Source: Sphingobacterium endophyticum (lineage in GTDB: Bacteria; Bacteroidota; Bacteroidia; Sphingobacteriales; Sphingobacteriaceae). From it: DNA of 64,000 bases. Shown here one piece after another: positions 50,851 through 60,887 of this stretch; positions within the stretch are counted from its first letter, which is position 1; each line of letters starts with the position of its first letter. The position numbers and the translations under genes are program-made. The stretch is taken from NCBI RefSeq assembly GCF_009733535.1, contig NZ_SMMI01000006.1:186001-250000 (forward strand). The letters run 5' to 3'. The notes under the pieces are model-generated. The model was not told the DNA's origin, searched no databases, and saw nothing but the letters and a program-made list of their open reading frames with translations.

Positions 50851-53724
50851 ATGAGTAACGTATTTTACCAAGAAAAATTTGAGGATCGTCATAATGGTCC
50901 AAGCCCTGCTCAGGTAGAGGAAATGTTAAATGTGCTTTCAGTAGGTTCCGTTGATGAATTAATAGATCAAACGGTTCCTGCGCAAATCCGTAAGAAGCAA
51001 GCATTAAAACTTCCTCCAGCTCTAAGCGAAGTTGCTTATTTGGAAAAAATCGCTCAAATAGCGGAAAAGAATAAGGTTTTCAAATCCTATATCGGACAGG
51101 GATACAATGATGTAATCCTACCTGCTGTTATTCAGCGTAACGTTTTTGAGAATCCAGGATGGTATACACAATACACTCCATATCAAGCTGAGATTGCACA
51201 AGGTCGATTACAGGCATTGTTAAACTTCCAAACTATGGTTTCAGACCTAACAGGATTGGAAATTGCCAATGCATCCTTATTGGATGAAGCTACCGCAGCA
51301 GCAGAAGGAATGTTTATGTTGTACAGTACGCGTAAGAATAAAGATGCGAATGTGTTTTTGGTAACTCCAAATGTGTATCCGCAAACATTAGATGTACTTC
51401 AGACAAGAGCAGTTCCATTTGCTGTTGAGATTCGCGTAGCTGATATTACCGTTGAGAATTTGACGGATGATGTATTTGCTACCTTCCTTCAATATCCTGC
51501 TGCAGATGGTACGGTAAATGATTATAAAGAATTTACGGCATATGCACATGATAAAGATATTACAGTTTGCGTAGCGACTGATTTAATGTCTTTGGCATTA
51601 TTGACTCCTCCGGGAGAATGGGGAGCGGATGTTGTTGTAGGAAACTCACAACGTTTCGGAGTACCGATGGGATTTGGTGGACCACATGCTGCTTTCTTTG
51701 CTACAAAAGATAGCTATAAACGTAATATCCCCGGAAGAATTATTGGGGTAACCTCTGACTCGAATGGTGAATATGCATTGCGTATGGCACTTCAGACCCG
51801 TGAGCAACACATTCGTAGAGACAAAGCATCTTCGAACATTTGTACAGCACAGGCTTTATTGGCAATTATGGCTTCATTCTATGCGGTTTATCATGGACCT
51901 AAAGGAATTAAGAACATTGCTCAACGAATCAATGATTTGACTAAATTGGCTGACAAAGCTATACAAGCATTAGGCTATAAACAATTGAATGAATCTTACT
52001 TTGACACATTGCGTTTCGACGTTGGTGAAGAATTGGTAGGATTGAAGAGCGAAGCCTTAAACAACGAATTGAACTTCTACTATCAAGACGGTGTTGTAGG
52101 AATCTCAATTGATGAGACAACGACGTTTGCTGATATTGAGACTATCGTAAAGGTATTTGCTAAGATTAAAGGAAAGTCAACAAATGATGTTGATTTAGAT
52201 GTTTTCGTTAAGGAGATAGGTACTTCCATTCCTGAGCACTTAGAAAGATCGTCGGAATACTTAACGCATCCAGTTTTCAACAGTTATCATTCTGAAAGCG
52301 AAATGTTGCGTTATATCAAATCATTAGAGGCAAAAGATCTTTCTTTATGTCATTCTATGATTCCATTGGGTTCATGTACGATGAAATTAAATGCAACGAC
52401 TGAGATGGTTCCAGTTACCTGGGCACGTTTTGGAGGTTTGCATCCATTTGCACCCGTAGACCAAACTACTGGTTATATGCAATTGATTAATGAGCTTAAT
52501 GATTGGTTATGTGAAATCACAGGTTTTGCTAAGATGTCCTTCCAGCCCAATTCAGGAGCTCAAGGAGAATATGCGGGATTAATGGTTATTCGCGCATATC
52601 ACTATAGCCGTGGAGATTTTGAGCGAAATATTTGTTTAATTCCTGCTTCAGCACATGGAACTAACCCGGCATCTGCTTCAATGGCAGGGTTGAAAGTTGT
52701 GGTAGTTAAATGTGATGACCGTGGAAATATTGACGTTGAGGACTTAAAGGCAAAAGCTACAGAGCATTCTGCAAACTTAAATTCCTTGATGGTTACCTAT
52801 CCATCTACACACGGTGTCTTTGAAGAGCCAATTGTAGAGATCTGTAATATCATCCATGAACATGGAGGTCAGGTTTATATGGATGGTGCTAATATGAATG
52901 CTCAAGTAGGATTAACGAGTCCGGGCTATATTGGTGCTGACGTATGTCACCTGAATTTACATAAGACATTCTGTATTCCACATGGTGGAGGAGGTCCAGG
53001 AATGGGTCCAATTGGAGTAGCTAAGCACTTAGTTCCATTCTTACCTAACCATGAAATCATTGAGATTTCAGGCGAGGAAGGGATCTCGGCAGTTTCTGCA
53101 GCACCGTTTGGATCAGCTTCTATCTTGGTAATTTCCCATGCATACATCGCTATGATGGGTGGAGAGGGATTAACAAATGCTACTAAAACAGCGATTTTAA
53201 ATGCGAATTATATCAAGGCTAGATTGGAACAACACTATCCGGTATTGTACGCGGGTTCAAATGGACGTTGTGCACACGAGATGATCTTAGATTGCCGTGG
53301 ATTTAAAAATGCTGGAATTGAGGTTGCAGATATTGCTAAGCGATTAATGGATTATGGCTTCCATGCTCCAACAGTTTCTTTCCCAGTTGCAGGTACACTC
53401 ATGGTAGAGCCTACAGAATCTGAGTCGAAAGCCGAATTGGATAGATTCTGTGATGCGTTGATCGGCATTCGTTCCGAGATCGCTGCGGTTGAGAACGGAG
53501 AAGCAGATCAGAAAGACAATGTATTGAAGCATGCTCCACATACGGCGAGAGTTGTTACAGGAGACGAATGGGATAGACCATATTCACGTCAAACTGCTGC
53601 ATATCCGATTGAATATTTGCGCATCAACAAATTTTGGCCATCTGTTGGTCGAGTTAACGATTCACAAGGGGATAGAACCTTAATCTGTTCTTGTCCTCCA
53701 ATGGAAGCTTACGCAGAGATTTAA
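50851..53724 (+). CDS. gcvP: glycine cleavage system P protein (glycine dehydrogenase, decarboxylating)
   Basis: GcvP uses PLP to decarboxylate glycine and passes the aminomethyl group to the H protein. The 957-residue length is the full-length single-chain form. It has [11 protein letters not shown] at the N-terminus, [12 protein letters not shown] near residue 147, and [20 protein letters not shown] near 506. The PLP-lysine motif is [20 protein letters not shown] near residue 702. Both halves of the homodimer-like fold are complete. The gene has its own promoter element and ends in a hairpin, and is not adjacent to gcvT. Confidence 0.97.
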   Translation: MSNVFYQEKFEDRHNGPSPAQVEEMLNVLSVGSVDELIDQTVPAQIRKKQALKLPPALSEVAYLEKIAQIAEKNKVFKSYIGQGYNDVILPAVIQRNVFENPGWYTQYTPYQAEIAQGRLQALLNFQTMVSDLTGLEIANASLLDEATAAAEGMFMLYSTRKNKDANVFLVTPNVYPQTLDVLQTRAVPFAVEIRVADITVENLTDDVFATFLQYPAADGTVNDYKEFTAYAHDKDITVCVATDLMSLALLTPPGEWGADVVVGNSQRFGVPMGFGGPHAAFFATKDSYKRNIPGRIIGVTSDSNGEYALRMALQTREQHIRRDKASSNICTAQALLAIMASFYAVYHGPKGIKNIAQRINDLTKLADKAIQALGYKQLNESYFDTLRFDVGEELVGLKSEALNNELNFYYQDGVVGISIDETTTFADIETIVKVFAKIKGKSTNDVDLDVFVKEIGTSIPEHLERSSEYLTHPVFNSYHSESEMLRYIKSLEAKDLSLCHSMIPLGSCTMKLNATTEMVPVTWARFGGLHPFAPVDQTTGYMQLINELNDWLCEITGFAKMSFQPNSGAQGEYAGLMVIRAYHYSRGDFERNICLIPASAHGTNPASASMAGLKVVVVKCDDRGNIDVEDLKAKATEHSANLNSLMVTYPSTHGVFEEPIVEICNIIHEHGGQVYMDGANMNAQVGLTSPGYIGADVCHLNLHKTFCIPHGGGGPGMGPIGVAKHLVPFLPNHEIIEISGEEGISAVSAAPFGSASILVISHAYIAMMGGEGLTNATKTAILNANYIKARLEQHYPVLYAGSNGRCAHEMILDCRGFKNAGIEVADIAKRLMDYGFHAPTVSFPVAGTLMVEPTESESKAELDRFCDALIGIRSEIAAVENGEADQKDNVLKHAPHTARVVTGDEWDRPYSRQTAAYPIEYLRINKFWPSVGRVNDSQGDRTLICSCPPMEAYAEI

Positions 53725-53745
53725 TCGCTCTAAAATAAAAAACTT

Positions 53746-53792
53746 AATATAGCCTTTACTCTAAATTGCTGAGTAAAGGCTATATTAGTTTA
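53746..53792 (+). terminator. stem-loop after gcvP
   Basis: A perfect 16-bp stem AATATAGCCTTTACTC (53746-53761) / GAGTAAAGGCTATATT (53771-53786) with a 9-nt loop. The T run afterwards is broken (AGTTTATA), so termination efficiency is uncertain. Confidence 0.75.
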
Positions 53793-53813
53793 TAATACTT
53801 ACTGCCAAATATT

Positions 53814-54089
53814 ATGAACGTAGAAAACCTTGTATCCATTATTGGTTGGATTGGAGTAACCTTTTGTACAATTGGATTTTTATTGCTGAATACTAGAACT
53901 GTTCGTTTTGATTCATGGATTTACCAGGCAATAAATGTCATTGGAGGATTGGGTCTGGTCACCAGTGCACTTTACTTCCGTGATATGCCGAATATAACCT
54001 CGAATTCCATTTGGGTAATCATAGCATTATATGGACTCTTGAAACCTTATTTTAGTAGAAGAGAAAGTCGGAGGAAAGGTGTTGCCTAG
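53814..54089 (+). CDS. CBU_0592 family membrane protein
   Basis: The 91-residue protein fits the CBU_0592 family of small membrane proteins. It has IIGWIGVTFCTIGFLLLNTR near residues 9-28, then YQAINVIGGLGLVTSALYFRD near 38-58 and a final hydrophobic segment NSIWVIIALYGLLKPYF. Function is unknown. It lies 89 bp after gcvP and converges on the tetR gene with a 6-bp gap. Confidence 0.8.
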   Translation: MNVENLVSIIGWIGVTFCTIGFLLLNTRTVRFDSWIYQAINVIGGLGLVTSALYFRDMPNITSNSIWVIIALYGLLKPYFSRRESRRKGVA

Positions 54090-54095
54090 GAATAC

Positions 54096-54689
54096 TTAGA
54101 TCTTTAATGCTCTAAAGGCATATTGCCGATGAATTTTAAGCTTTTCTTCATATTCTTCTTTCTCAGAAACAAGGCTTAAATAATAATAAGCCCCATCAAC
54201 AAGGACATAAATTAAATCTGCCATTTCTTCAGAAGAGTCAATATTTATTATTCCCGCTTCTTTGCACCTATCCAAAACTTCGGCAAGGTGGAAGCGTAAG
54301 GAATCTTGCAGTTTCTTAAATTTTGCCTTAATCTTCTTATCTCTAAAACCCATTGCATAACAGCTATAGAAAATACTATCATTGAATAGGGCGTTCCATT
54401 TTTTAGAGAACAACTTATCAATTAATTGTATAAGGTAACCTTTAAGGTCTTCCTCTGCAATTTTCTGTCTTTTGTATATGACAAGATATTTTTCAAGAAT
54501 GTAATCAATCAGGGCATAATTCAGTTCCTCCTTATTTTTGAAATAGTGAATAATTAGACTAGGGTTGATATTCATTTCAGAAGCAATCTTAGCAATAGAA
54601 GTATTTTCTAAACCTTCTTTTTTTGCGACCAGATAATATTGATGAATAATCTCTTTTTGCCTTTCGTCCTTTAAACTATTTCTACCCAT
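54096..54689 (-). CDS. TetR family transcriptional regulator
   Basis: The 197-residue protein has the TetR N-terminal helix-turn-helix: RQKEIIHQYYLVAKKEGLEN, IAKIASEMNINPSLIIHYFK (recognition helix, about residues 30-52). A helical ligand-binding domain follows, ending with YYYLSLVSEKEEYEEKLKIH. It is probably a repressor. The same palindrome lies upstream of its own start and upstream of susC, suggesting it controls both. The ligand is unknown. It is divergent from the SusC/SusD locus across 265 bp. Confidence 0.9.
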   Translation of the reverse strand: MGRNSLKDERQKEIIHQYYLVAKKEGLENTSIAKIASEMNINPSLIIHYFKNKEELNYALIDYILEKYLVIYKRQKIAEEDLKGYLIQLIDKLFSKKWNALFNDSIFYSCYAMGFRDKKIKAKFKKLQDSLRFHLAEVLDRCKEAGIINIDSSEEMADLIYVLVDGAYYYLSLVSEKEEYEEKLKIHRQYAFRALKI

Positions 54690-54704
54690 GTTACATTGTT
54701 TTAT

Positions 54705-54722
54705 ATTGAATGGTTGTTCAAT
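54705..54722. promoter_or_regulatory. TetR operator candidate, tetR side
   Basis: ATTGAA-TGGTTG-TTCAAT is an inverted repeat 16 bp before the tetR start codon, positioned for autoregulation. It shares TTGAATG..TGTTCAATTAAT with the susC-side site. Confidence 0.65.
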
Positions 54723-54895
54723 TAATATAAATAAAGCCTAATATCAATAGATATTTTTAATTTTTGAAAAAAAATCTTTGATTAATTTTTTTATTCCTCT
54801 AATTTAGAGGAAATAACGGGGAAATCCTCTAACCAATTTAAAGCGTACAATTCTTAGCAAACTAAACTTAAACACATCTTTATTTTAAGATAATA

Positions 54896-54923
54896 TTGAA
54901 TTAACATCGGGAAATTACTTTTG
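54896..54923 (+). promoter_or_regulatory. susC promoter (-33 TTG and -7 TACTTTTG)
   Basis: TTG at 54896-54898, then 17 bp, then TACTTTTG at 54916-54923, an exact TAnnTTTG match. Transcription would begin about 6 bp further, inside the operator. Confidence 0.65.
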
Positions 54924-54927
54924 AAGT

Positions 54928-54943
54928 TTGAATGAATGTTCAA
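54928..54943. promoter_or_regulatory. TetR operator candidate, susC side
   Basis: TTGAA-TGAATG-TTCAA is an inverted repeat that starts 4 bp after the susC -7 element, overlapping the predicted transcription start. It matches the tetR-side palindrome, including the following TTAAT flank. Confidence 0.7.
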
Positions 54944-54954
54944 TTAATTTATAA

Positions 54955-57900
54955 ATGATAACTAACCATAATCTAAATCATTCAACATGCAGCATGTTGA
55001 TTAGAACCTTGTTCGTACTACTGGTATGGATTATTCCAATTTCATTGATGGCACAGGAGACTTCGGTCACCGGAACAGTGTCAGATGTAGATGGGAAACC
55101 ACTTACTGGAGTGAGTGTAATTGTTAAGGGGACCAATAAGGCGACATCCAGCAATAACGACGGACAGTTCAAAATTGAAGGAATTAGCAATAACACGATG
55201 TTAGTATTTAGGTACCTCGGGTACAAAACACAGGAAGCTATTTCTAAACCTGGAGATGTATTGAATATAAAAATGGAGACTGATGCCAGCAACTTAGATG
55301 AAGTTGTAGTAGTTGGATTTGGTACAAGGAAAAAGATTAATCTAACGGGTGCAGTGGATCAAATATCAGGAAAGCAATTAGAGTCTCGGCCTGTAACAAA
55401 TATCATGCAAGGTCTACAAGGAGTGAGTCCTGGGTTGAACATTACCTATGGTAACGGAAGTCCTGGAGGCATTCCAAACATCAATATTCGAGGTACAACC
55501 TCTATTAATGGGGGAAGCCCGCTGATTGTTATTGACGGTATTCCAGTATCAGACAATTGGGATATGATCCGATTAAGTCCAAGTGATATAGCAACCTATA
55601 CGGTATTGCGGGATGCGGCATCTGCGGCGATTTATGGTGCTCGCGCAACCTACGGAGTTATCTTAATCACAACAAAGACAGGTCAACAGGGGCGTCAAGT
55701 CGTATCCTATAATGTAACTTCATCATGGGGAAGACCAACAGAGATGCCGGATCCAGTGACTGACCCTTATATTTTCTCAAGACTCCTTGAGATTTCCACA
55801 GATAATACACCATGGGATTATGTGAACTATAGCGATGCGCATTATCAATGGGCGAAGGAACGTTCAGAAAATCCATCCCTACCAGATGTCAGGGAAAATC
55901 CTGATGACCCGACTTTGTGGGCATATATGGGCGGAAACAACTGGAACGACTACTTTCTGCATAAATCTTCTTTTTCACATGTACATTCCTTGACATTTTC
56001 AGGTGGTGCACAGATTAATAATAGACCCTTAAATTATTACCTGTCTGCGGACTACACGAAGGAGAATGGTTTAAATAAGCTGGCATCTGATTATTGGCAG
56101 AGAAAAGGTATTCGAGGAAGGTTTTCATTTGCGCCGATGTCATGGTTGAAGGTGGATAATAATATGAATATCTATCAGACTAATAGGGACAGGCCAAATT
56201 CAAACCTAACAGATATTTATTATTTGCGACCTACAGATGTGGCGAAGAACCCAGATGGGACCTGGGGGAATAATGATGCAGGTCGGTTAGCTGCTCGCCT
56301 GGTAGACGGAGGAAAATTGAATGAGAATATGTTTGGGTTTCAAAATATATTCAATGCGGTTGGGACCTTTTTAAATGGGGATTTAACGGTTACAGGAGAT
56401 GCAAGTTTTAAGCGAGAATATTGGAGATATCCAGATTATGCTAAAAAATTTAAGATTGGTTTTGGTCCGAATGATGTGCGAGAGGAAGGTGGAAATGGAT
56501 ATGTTCAGGATCGTAGGGGCGAAATCTATAATGATGTTTTCAATCTATATGCCAATTATAACAAGAAAATTGGGAAGCATGCATTAGGAGGTACTTTGGG
56601 GGTAAATCAAGAAGAGTACACTTATGCCACGACGACAGCTTATAGGGATAAATTAATATCCTCTACATTACCATATTTGGCACTTACATATGGTGATCCG
56701 AGGGTGAATGCTGCCTATAGTTCATATGCCACTCAAAGTGCGTTTGGTCGATTGAATTATACCTTTGACGACAAATACATTTTTGAAGCAACAGGCCGTT
56801 ATGATGGATCGTCGAGATTTCCAAAAGATAGTCGTTGGGGATTTTTTCCATCGGTATCAGGAGCGTGGATTGTAAGTAATGAGAAGTTCTTTGAGCAAGT
56901 AAAGCCAACATTTTCAAATCTTAAATTAAGGGCTTCCTACGGTAGTTTAGGGAACCAGAGCGTAGGCGACTTTTCTTATATCCAAACGATGGGTACTGGT
57001 TTATCACCATACCTCATCAATGGGGCTCAACAGCAGGTTGTCACCGGAGCACCTCCATTAACCATAGATCCAAACACCTATACATGGGAAAATGTATCTA
57101 CCATCAACTTTGGTACAGACATCGGATTATTCAATGACAAGTTTTTTACGAGTTTCGATTATTATGTGCGCGAAACATCCGGTATGTTGACCCAAGGGCA
57201 AGAACTGCCAGGCGTATTAGGAACAGGAGTTCCAAGACAGAACTCAGCAGATTTAAAGACGAAAGGCTGGGAGTTAAGCGTCAATTATAAAGACCAGTTT
57301 AATATTGCTGACAAGCCTTTCCGATTTGATGCAAAAGTAGTTTTATCTGATTCCAGGGCAAGAATTACGAAGTTTCAGAACGATCAAAGATTATTGTCCA
57401 ATTACTTTGAAGGATATGAGTTTGGTACGATTTACGGTTTAGAGGGAGATGGTTTGTTTAAGAGCCAGGCAGAGATTGATGCCTTGGATGAAACGGCCAT
57501 CGTACCATGGGGAGCGTTGAGTATCATCAATGGTTGGCCAAAATTCAAGGATTTGGACGGCAATGGAAAGATAGAGTTGGGGTTGACGGAGAAGGAAATG
57601 AAGGATCGTAAGATCATTGGTAATTCGGATGATCGATTAAGAATTGGTTTTAACGTGAATATGGATTGGAATGGGTTTGATGCATCTGTTTTCTTACAGG
57701 GAGTATTAAGGCGAGATTTTTATCCAAGGCATTATTTATTTTGGGGCCCATATCAACAGCCATATGCGAATATTTATCCATGGCATTTAGATTTCTATCG
57801 TGAGAATTCAGACACTCCAGAACAGCGGGCTAAGCATTCACAAGCCTATTTGGACGCCGGATTGGCGGACGCGAATCATGATGCAGCCTATCCTGTCTTA

Positions 57901-58203
57901 CAGTCATGGTTAGCAGATGTAAACGATGGGAAAGGTTTGGCTATCCCAAATACGCAGTACCTGTTAAATGGAGCTTATTTAAGGATTAAAAATATCACAT
58001 TGGGATATTCATTGCCAGCACATGTTCTGGAAAGATGGAAACTTGGCCGGGTAAGATTTTTCGTAACGGGAGAAAATATATTTGAATTCTCGGAGGTGAA
58101 GAAATACGTAGATCCGGAAGCTATTAATAATAATGCGGATAATAGTGCTTGGGCATACCCATTCCAGCGGAAGTTTGCTGCAGGTATTAATCTTGATTTT
58201 TAA
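54955..58203 (+). CDS. SusC/RagA family TonB-dependent outer-membrane transporter
   Basis: The 1082-residue protein is a complete SusC-type transporter. A signal peptide is seen from the second Met (about residue 14, codon at 54994: MLIRTLFVLLVWIIPISLMA), so either start is possible. Then come a CarboxypepD_reg-like domain (TGTVSDVDGKPLTGVSVIVK, about 39-115), the plug with GLQGVSPGLNITYGNGSPGG and NIRGTTSINGGSPLIVIDGI, and a long beta-barrel ending in an aromatic-terminated strand (NLDF). It imports an oligomeric or ligand-bound nutrient with its SusD partner 24 bp downstream. The substrate is unknown. Confidence 0.95.
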   Translation: MITNHNLNHSTCSMLIRTLFVLLVWIIPISLMAQETSVTGTVSDVDGKPLTGVSVIVKGTNKATSSNNDGQFKIEGISNNTMLVFRYLGYKTQEAISKPGDVLNIKMETDASNLDEVVVVGFGTRKKINLTGAVDQISGKQLESRPVTNIMQGLQGVSPGLNITYGNGSPGGIPNINIRGTTSINGGSPLIVIDGIPVSDNWDMIRLSPSDIATYTVLRDAASAAIYGARATYGVILITTKTGQQGRQVVSYNVTSSWGRPTEMPDPVTDPYIFSRLLEISTDNTPWDYVNYSDAHYQWAKERSENPSLPDVRENPDDPTLWAYMGGNNWNDYFLHKSSFSHVHSLTFSGGAQINNRPLNYYLSADYTKENGLNKLASDYWQRKGIRGRFSFAPMSWLKVDNNMNIYQTNRDRPNSNLTDIYYLRPTDVAKNPDGTWGNNDAGRLAARLVDGGKLNENMFGFQNIFNAVGTFLNGDLTVTGDASFKREYWRYPDYAKKFKIGFGPNDVREEGGNGYVQDRRGEIYNDVFNLYANYNKKIGKHALGGTLGVNQEEYTYATTTAYRDKLISSTLPYLALTYGDPRVNAAYSSYATQSAFGRLNYTFDDKYIFEATGRYDGSSRFPKDSRWGFFPSVSGAWIVSNEKFFEQVKPTFSNLKLRASYGSLGNQSVGDFSYIQTMGTGLSPYLINGAQQQVVTGAPPLTIDPNTYTWENVSTINFGTDIGLFNDKFFTSFDYYVRETSGMLTQGQELPGVLGTGVPRQNSADLKTKGWELSVNYKDQFNIADKPFRFDAKVVLSDSRARITKFQNDQRLLSNYFEGYEFGTIYGLEGDGLFKSQAEIDALDETAIVPWGALSIINGWPKFKDLDGNGKIELGLTEKEMKDRKIIGNSDDRLRIGFNVNMDWNGFDASVFLQGVLRRDFYPRHYLFWGPYQQPYANIYPWHLDFYRENSDTPEQRAKHSQAYLDAGLADANHDAAYPVLQSWLADVNDGKGLAIPNTQYLLNGAYLRIKNITLGYSLPAHVLERWKLGRVRFFVTGENIFEFSEVKKYVDPEAINNNADNSAWAYPFQRKFAAGINLDF

Positions 58204-58227
58204 TGAACGACCTAAAAACAATATGTT

Positions 58228-60027
58228 ATGAAACGATTTAAGTCTATATATATAATTCCAGTAGCCACGATACTATGCTTTTCGACAGCATGTAAGAAGG
58301 ATTTTCTGGATCGTTTTCCACAGACACAGATTACTCCAGAAGTATTCTTTAACACTGAGGAGGACTTAGCCCTTTATATGAACGGAATGTTAAGCCTTCC
58401 AAATCGGAACACCTATTTAAATGATCAGTCTACAGACAATGCGGCTACAACAGCGGCAGTAGAGATTAAGAGTATGATGACCGGTAGTCCATCGTCACAA
58501 ACGATTACAGGAGGATGGTCTTGGAGCCGTTTGAGAGATATCAATTACTTCTTGGAGAACTATCAGAAGGCTGCAGTCAGCGATGATATCAAAAACCATT
58601 ATGTAGGTTTGGCAAGATATTATAGGGCCATATTTTATTCTAATATGGTTAACCGCTATTCGGATGTTCCATGGTACGATAAAACATTAAATCCCACAGA
58701 TGAAGCCTTGAAAGATCCTGCTGCACCTAGGACAGAGGTCATGAAAAAGGTGATGGAGGATCTAGATTTTGCGGTAAAGCACGTTCGGGAAAATGTTCCA
58801 ACGGGCACTCCGGGGAAATGGGCTGTATATTTTATGCAGGCAAAGATTGCCTTACATGAAGGAACCTATCGGAAATACCATGATGAACTTAATTTAAAGA
58901 ATACGGCGAATGAGTTTCTTCAGGTGGCAGTGACGGCAAGTGAGGAGATTATGAAGTCGGGTAAATATGTGATCTTCAGTTCAGGAAAACCGGATCAAGA
59001 TTATGCCACATTATTTGAGTCCTTAGATCTAACCAACAATAAAGAGGTGATTTTAGTCAATGCTTTTGACCAAGGGAAGAATGTCACCCAGAATGTTAAC
59101 GGCGTAGTTTTTGGGGATTATGAGCAATCTCCTTCAAGGGATTTGGTTCAGACATACTTAATGAAAGACGGGAAGAGGTTCACGGATTTACCTAACTATT
59201 CAAAGTTTGGTTTTGTTGAAGAGTTTAAAAACAGGGATCCTAGATTGAACCAAACGTATATTTATCCAGAATGGAAAAGAGAGCCTGGTTCGACTACGTA
59301 TGTTCAGCGCTTAAATAAGAATTTCACAGGCTATCATCAACGTAAGGGCTATGTGAACAGTACGGATCAAAACGTCTACAACAGCATTGATTTTCCGGTA
59401 CATCGTTATGCTGAAGTTCTTCTGATGTTTGCAGAGGCAAAGGCTGAATTAGGGACCTTGACACAAGTGGATTTGAATTCATCCATTAATCTGCTGAGGA
59501 AGCGAGTTGATTTACCTGATTTAATGCTTGCGGAGGCGAATGGAAATCCAGATCCAAAGCTGAAAATGGACTTCCCCAAAGTTACCGGGACGAATGCTGG
59601 GGTGATATTAGAGATTCGTCGTGAACGTCGAGTTGAATTAGCCTTTGAGAATTCTCGTTTGAATGATTTAATGCGCTGGAATGCAGGAAAACTGTTAGAG
59701 AAAATTCCTGAAGGGATGTATTTTCCATCAGTTGGCAATTATGACCTTACGGGCGATGGAATTCCCGACATTAAACTAATTCCAGAAGGCCAGACTATTC
59801 CATCGGATCGGGAGAAGAATTCTTTGGGTGTGGCGTTAGTGTATTATACAATTGGAAAGTTTGATAGCACCGCCGGTGTTTATCTAAGTAATGGAACTGC
59901 TGGAGGAAGCATGGTAACTGACGTAAGAAAACGTACTTTTATAGAACCTATGTATTATTACAGGCCTATACCAGAAACACAAATGATTTTAAACCCTAAT
60001 TTGAAACAGCCATTTGGTTGGAAATAA
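58228..60027 (+). CDS. SusD/RagB family nutrient-binding lipoprotein
   Basis: The 599-residue protein has a lipobox (CFSTAC, cysteine 22), placing it on the outer-membrane surface. The SusD family features are LDRFPQTQITPEVFFNTEED after the signal, helical TPR-like repeats (ARYYRAIFYSNMVNRYSDVP) and the C-terminal RRERRVELAFENSRLNDLMR helix, typical of the RagB/SusD fold. It partners with the upstream SusC to bind the imported substrate. Stop to next start is 8 bp. Confidence 0.95.
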   Translation: MKRFKSIYIIPVATILCFSTACKKDFLDRFPQTQITPEVFFNTEEDLALYMNGMLSLPNRNTYLNDQSTDNAATTAAVEIKSMMTGSPSSQTITGGWSWSRLRDINYFLENYQKAAVSDDIKNHYVGLARYYRAIFYSNMVNRYSDVPWYDKTLNPTDEALKDPAAPRTEVMKKVMEDLDFAVKHVRENVPTGTPGKWAVYFMQAKIALHEGTYRKYHDELNLKNTANEFLQVAVTASEEIMKSGKYVIFSSGKPDQDYATLFESLDLTNNKEVILVNAFDQGKNVTQNVNGVVFGDYEQSPSRDLVQTYLMKDGKRFTDLPNYSKFGFVEEFKNRDPRLNQTYIYPEWKREPGSTTYVQRLNKNFTGYHQRKGYVNSTDQNVYNSIDFPVHRYAEVLLMFAEAKAELGTLTQVDLNSSINLLRKRVDLPDLMLAEANGNPDPKLKMDFPKVTGTNAGVILEIRRERRVELAFENSRLNDLMRWNAGKLLEKIPEGMYFPSVGNYDLTGDGIPDIKLIPEGQTIPSDREKNSLGVALVYYTIGKFDSTAGVYLSNGTAGGSMVTDVRKRTFIEPMYYYRPIPETQMILNPNLKQPFGWK

Positions 60028-60035
60028 CACTATTT

Positions 60036-60884
60036 ATGAAAAGACTAATTTATTTAATTGTATTCCTTTTTTCGGTTTCGAGCGTATTAGCACAGAAGAA
60101 GTTTTCATTTGCTTATTTTACTGATTTACATTTGAATAAGGATGAAGCAAATCAATCCTTTAAGGGGTTAGAACAAGCAATTGGAGTAGCGAAGAAAAGC
60201 AAAGTTGATTTTGTTTTAACTGGCGGTGACAATGTTGATGTTGATGCGATGAAGGCAGAGAATTTGGAGCTTGCTAAAAGTTTGTTTCAACGCTATAAAG
60301 ATATTGTCACAAATTCGGGTTTAAAATGGTTTTACACAATTGGAAATCACGATCGCTATTGGTTTTCAGAAGGGGAGCATGGATCAGGACTATTCAGTAG
60401 TTTCTTTGGTAAAACATATTATAGTTTTGAGCATAAGGGCTGGAAATTTATTACGTTGAACAGTACAGAGATTTGTAATGGAAAGTATTGCATTTCGGAT
60501 GTACAGAAGAATTGGCTAATTTCTGAATTGGAAAAGACTCCAGCAGATCAGCCTATCATCGTGTCTTCCCATGTGCCATTTCTATCATTATATTACCCTG
60601 TTTTGGAAGGATATTATACCGATGCAGATACATTCATCAATCAAAAAGATGTTAGGAGCCTGTTTGATAAGCATAACTTAAAACTGGTATTGCAAGGGCA
60701 TCAGCATCTATATGAGGAGATAAAGGTAAAAGGAGTTCAATATATCACTGCGGGAGCGATTTGTGCCGGATGGTGGGGCGGTTCCTTTCATGGAACAGAG
60801 GAAGGTTATCTGCAGGTCAATATTGATGGAGATGATTTTGGATGGGATTATATAGATTATGGCTGGGTGGTAGCAAAAAAATAA
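60036..60884 (+). CDS. calcineurin-like metallophosphoesterase, exported
   Basis: The 282-residue protein, started at the ATG 60036 rather than an in-frame TTG inside susD, has a signal peptide (MKRLIYLIVFLFSVSSVLA). The five metallophosphoesterase motifs are all present: FTDLHLN, GGDNVD, IGNHDRYW, SSHVPF and QGHQHLY. It hydrolyses a phosphate mono- or diester in the periplasm or at the surface. The locus suggests that the imported substrate carries phosphate. The gene starts 8 bp after susD. Confidence 0.9.
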   Translation: MKRLIYLIVFLFSVSSVLAQKKFSFAYFTDLHLNKDEANQSFKGLEQAIGVAKKSKVDFVLTGGDNVDVDAMKAENLELAKSLFQRYKDIVTNSGLKWFYTIGNHDRYWFSEGEHGSGLFSSFFGKTYYSFEHKGWKFITLNSTEICNGKYCISDVQKNWLISELEKTPADQPIIVSSHVPFLSLYYPVLEGYYTDADTFINQKDVRSLFDKHNLKLVLQGHQHLYEEIKVKGVQYITAGAICAGWWGGSFHGTEEGYLQVNIDGDDFGWDYIDYGWVVAKK

Positions 60885-60887
60885 TTG

